A DNA stretch of 5,317 nucleotides, taken from Actinomycetes bacterium. Its GTDB lineage: Bacteria; Actinomycetota; Actinomycetes; Mycobacteriales; Micromonosporaceae. The translations under genes and the position numbers were made by a program. The notes beneath the pieces are model-generated. The model made no database searches. It saw only the letters and a program-made list of their open reading frames with translations, and had not been told where the DNA came from. Where the stretch lies: contig JAEZGP010000792.1 in assembly GCA_023437285.1 (NCBI GenBank), forward strand, positions 1 through 5,317, read 5' to 3'. The number at the start of each line of letters is the position of its first letter. Within the stretch, counting starts at the first letter, position 1. Positions 5,317 through 5,317 of this stretch are shown here, piece after piece.

Positions 5317-5317
5317 G

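Noticed and set aside
1..5317. Mobile element, CRISPR array, defence or other novel multi-gene system
   Set aside because: No transposase, integrase, repeat-spacer array, tRNA attachment site or defence-type domain is visible; composition is uniform and the genes are of housekeeping type.

Overview
The window comes from a very GC-rich chromosome with strongly G/C-biased third codon positions, GTG starts and short gene spacings. That indicates a high-GC actinomycete. The protein styles (an IlvG-type ThDP enzyme, a PLDc_N membrane protein with a charged tail, a TrmH–GNAT pair, etfBA) suggest Micromonosporaceae or a relative; this family placement comes from memory of similar proteins, not from a search.

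Layout, left to right. Bases 1-998 hold the 3' part of a ThDP-dependent IlvG-like enzyme on the + strand; its 5' part lies outside the window. A two-TM PLDc_N-domain protein (1001-1402, - strand) meets it tail to tail with 2 bp between the stop codons. A 105 bp divergent spacer follows, then a SpoU/TrmH-family RNA 2'-O-methyltransferase (1508-2350, +) and a GNAT acetyltransferase (2347-3171, +) that overlap by 4 bp as a coupled pair. A small Cys/His-rich ORF (3163-3339, -) converges on the GNAT gene and overlaps its end by 9 bp. A roughly 200 bp divergent control region (3340-3543) then leads into etfB (3544-4323) and etfA (4331-5281). The window ends in a perfect G9-CG-C9 palindrome, which may be a terminator stem, an assembly limit, or both.

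Function. EtfB and EtfA form the heterodimeric electron transfer flavoprotein that takes electrons from acyl-CoA dehydrogenases and similar flavoenzymes towards the respiratory chain. The region upstream of etfB carries a near-consensus CRP/GlxR-type site, a perfect 14 bp palindrome over a plausible -10, and a second perfect 16 bp palindrome just before the Shine-Dalgarno. This would suit control by carbon or fatty-acid status, but no regulator is encoded here. The methyltransferase and GNAT enzyme probably share one transcript; the methyltransferase's RNA target and the GNAT substrate cannot be read from the sequence.

I see no defence system, mobile element, CRISPR array, tRNA or rRNA. This looks like an ordinary chromosomal region. 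The parts most worth a second look are the etf control region, the small Cys/His-rich ORF, the duplicated architecture of the GNAT protein, and the doubtful 'acetolactate synthase' identity of the first gene.
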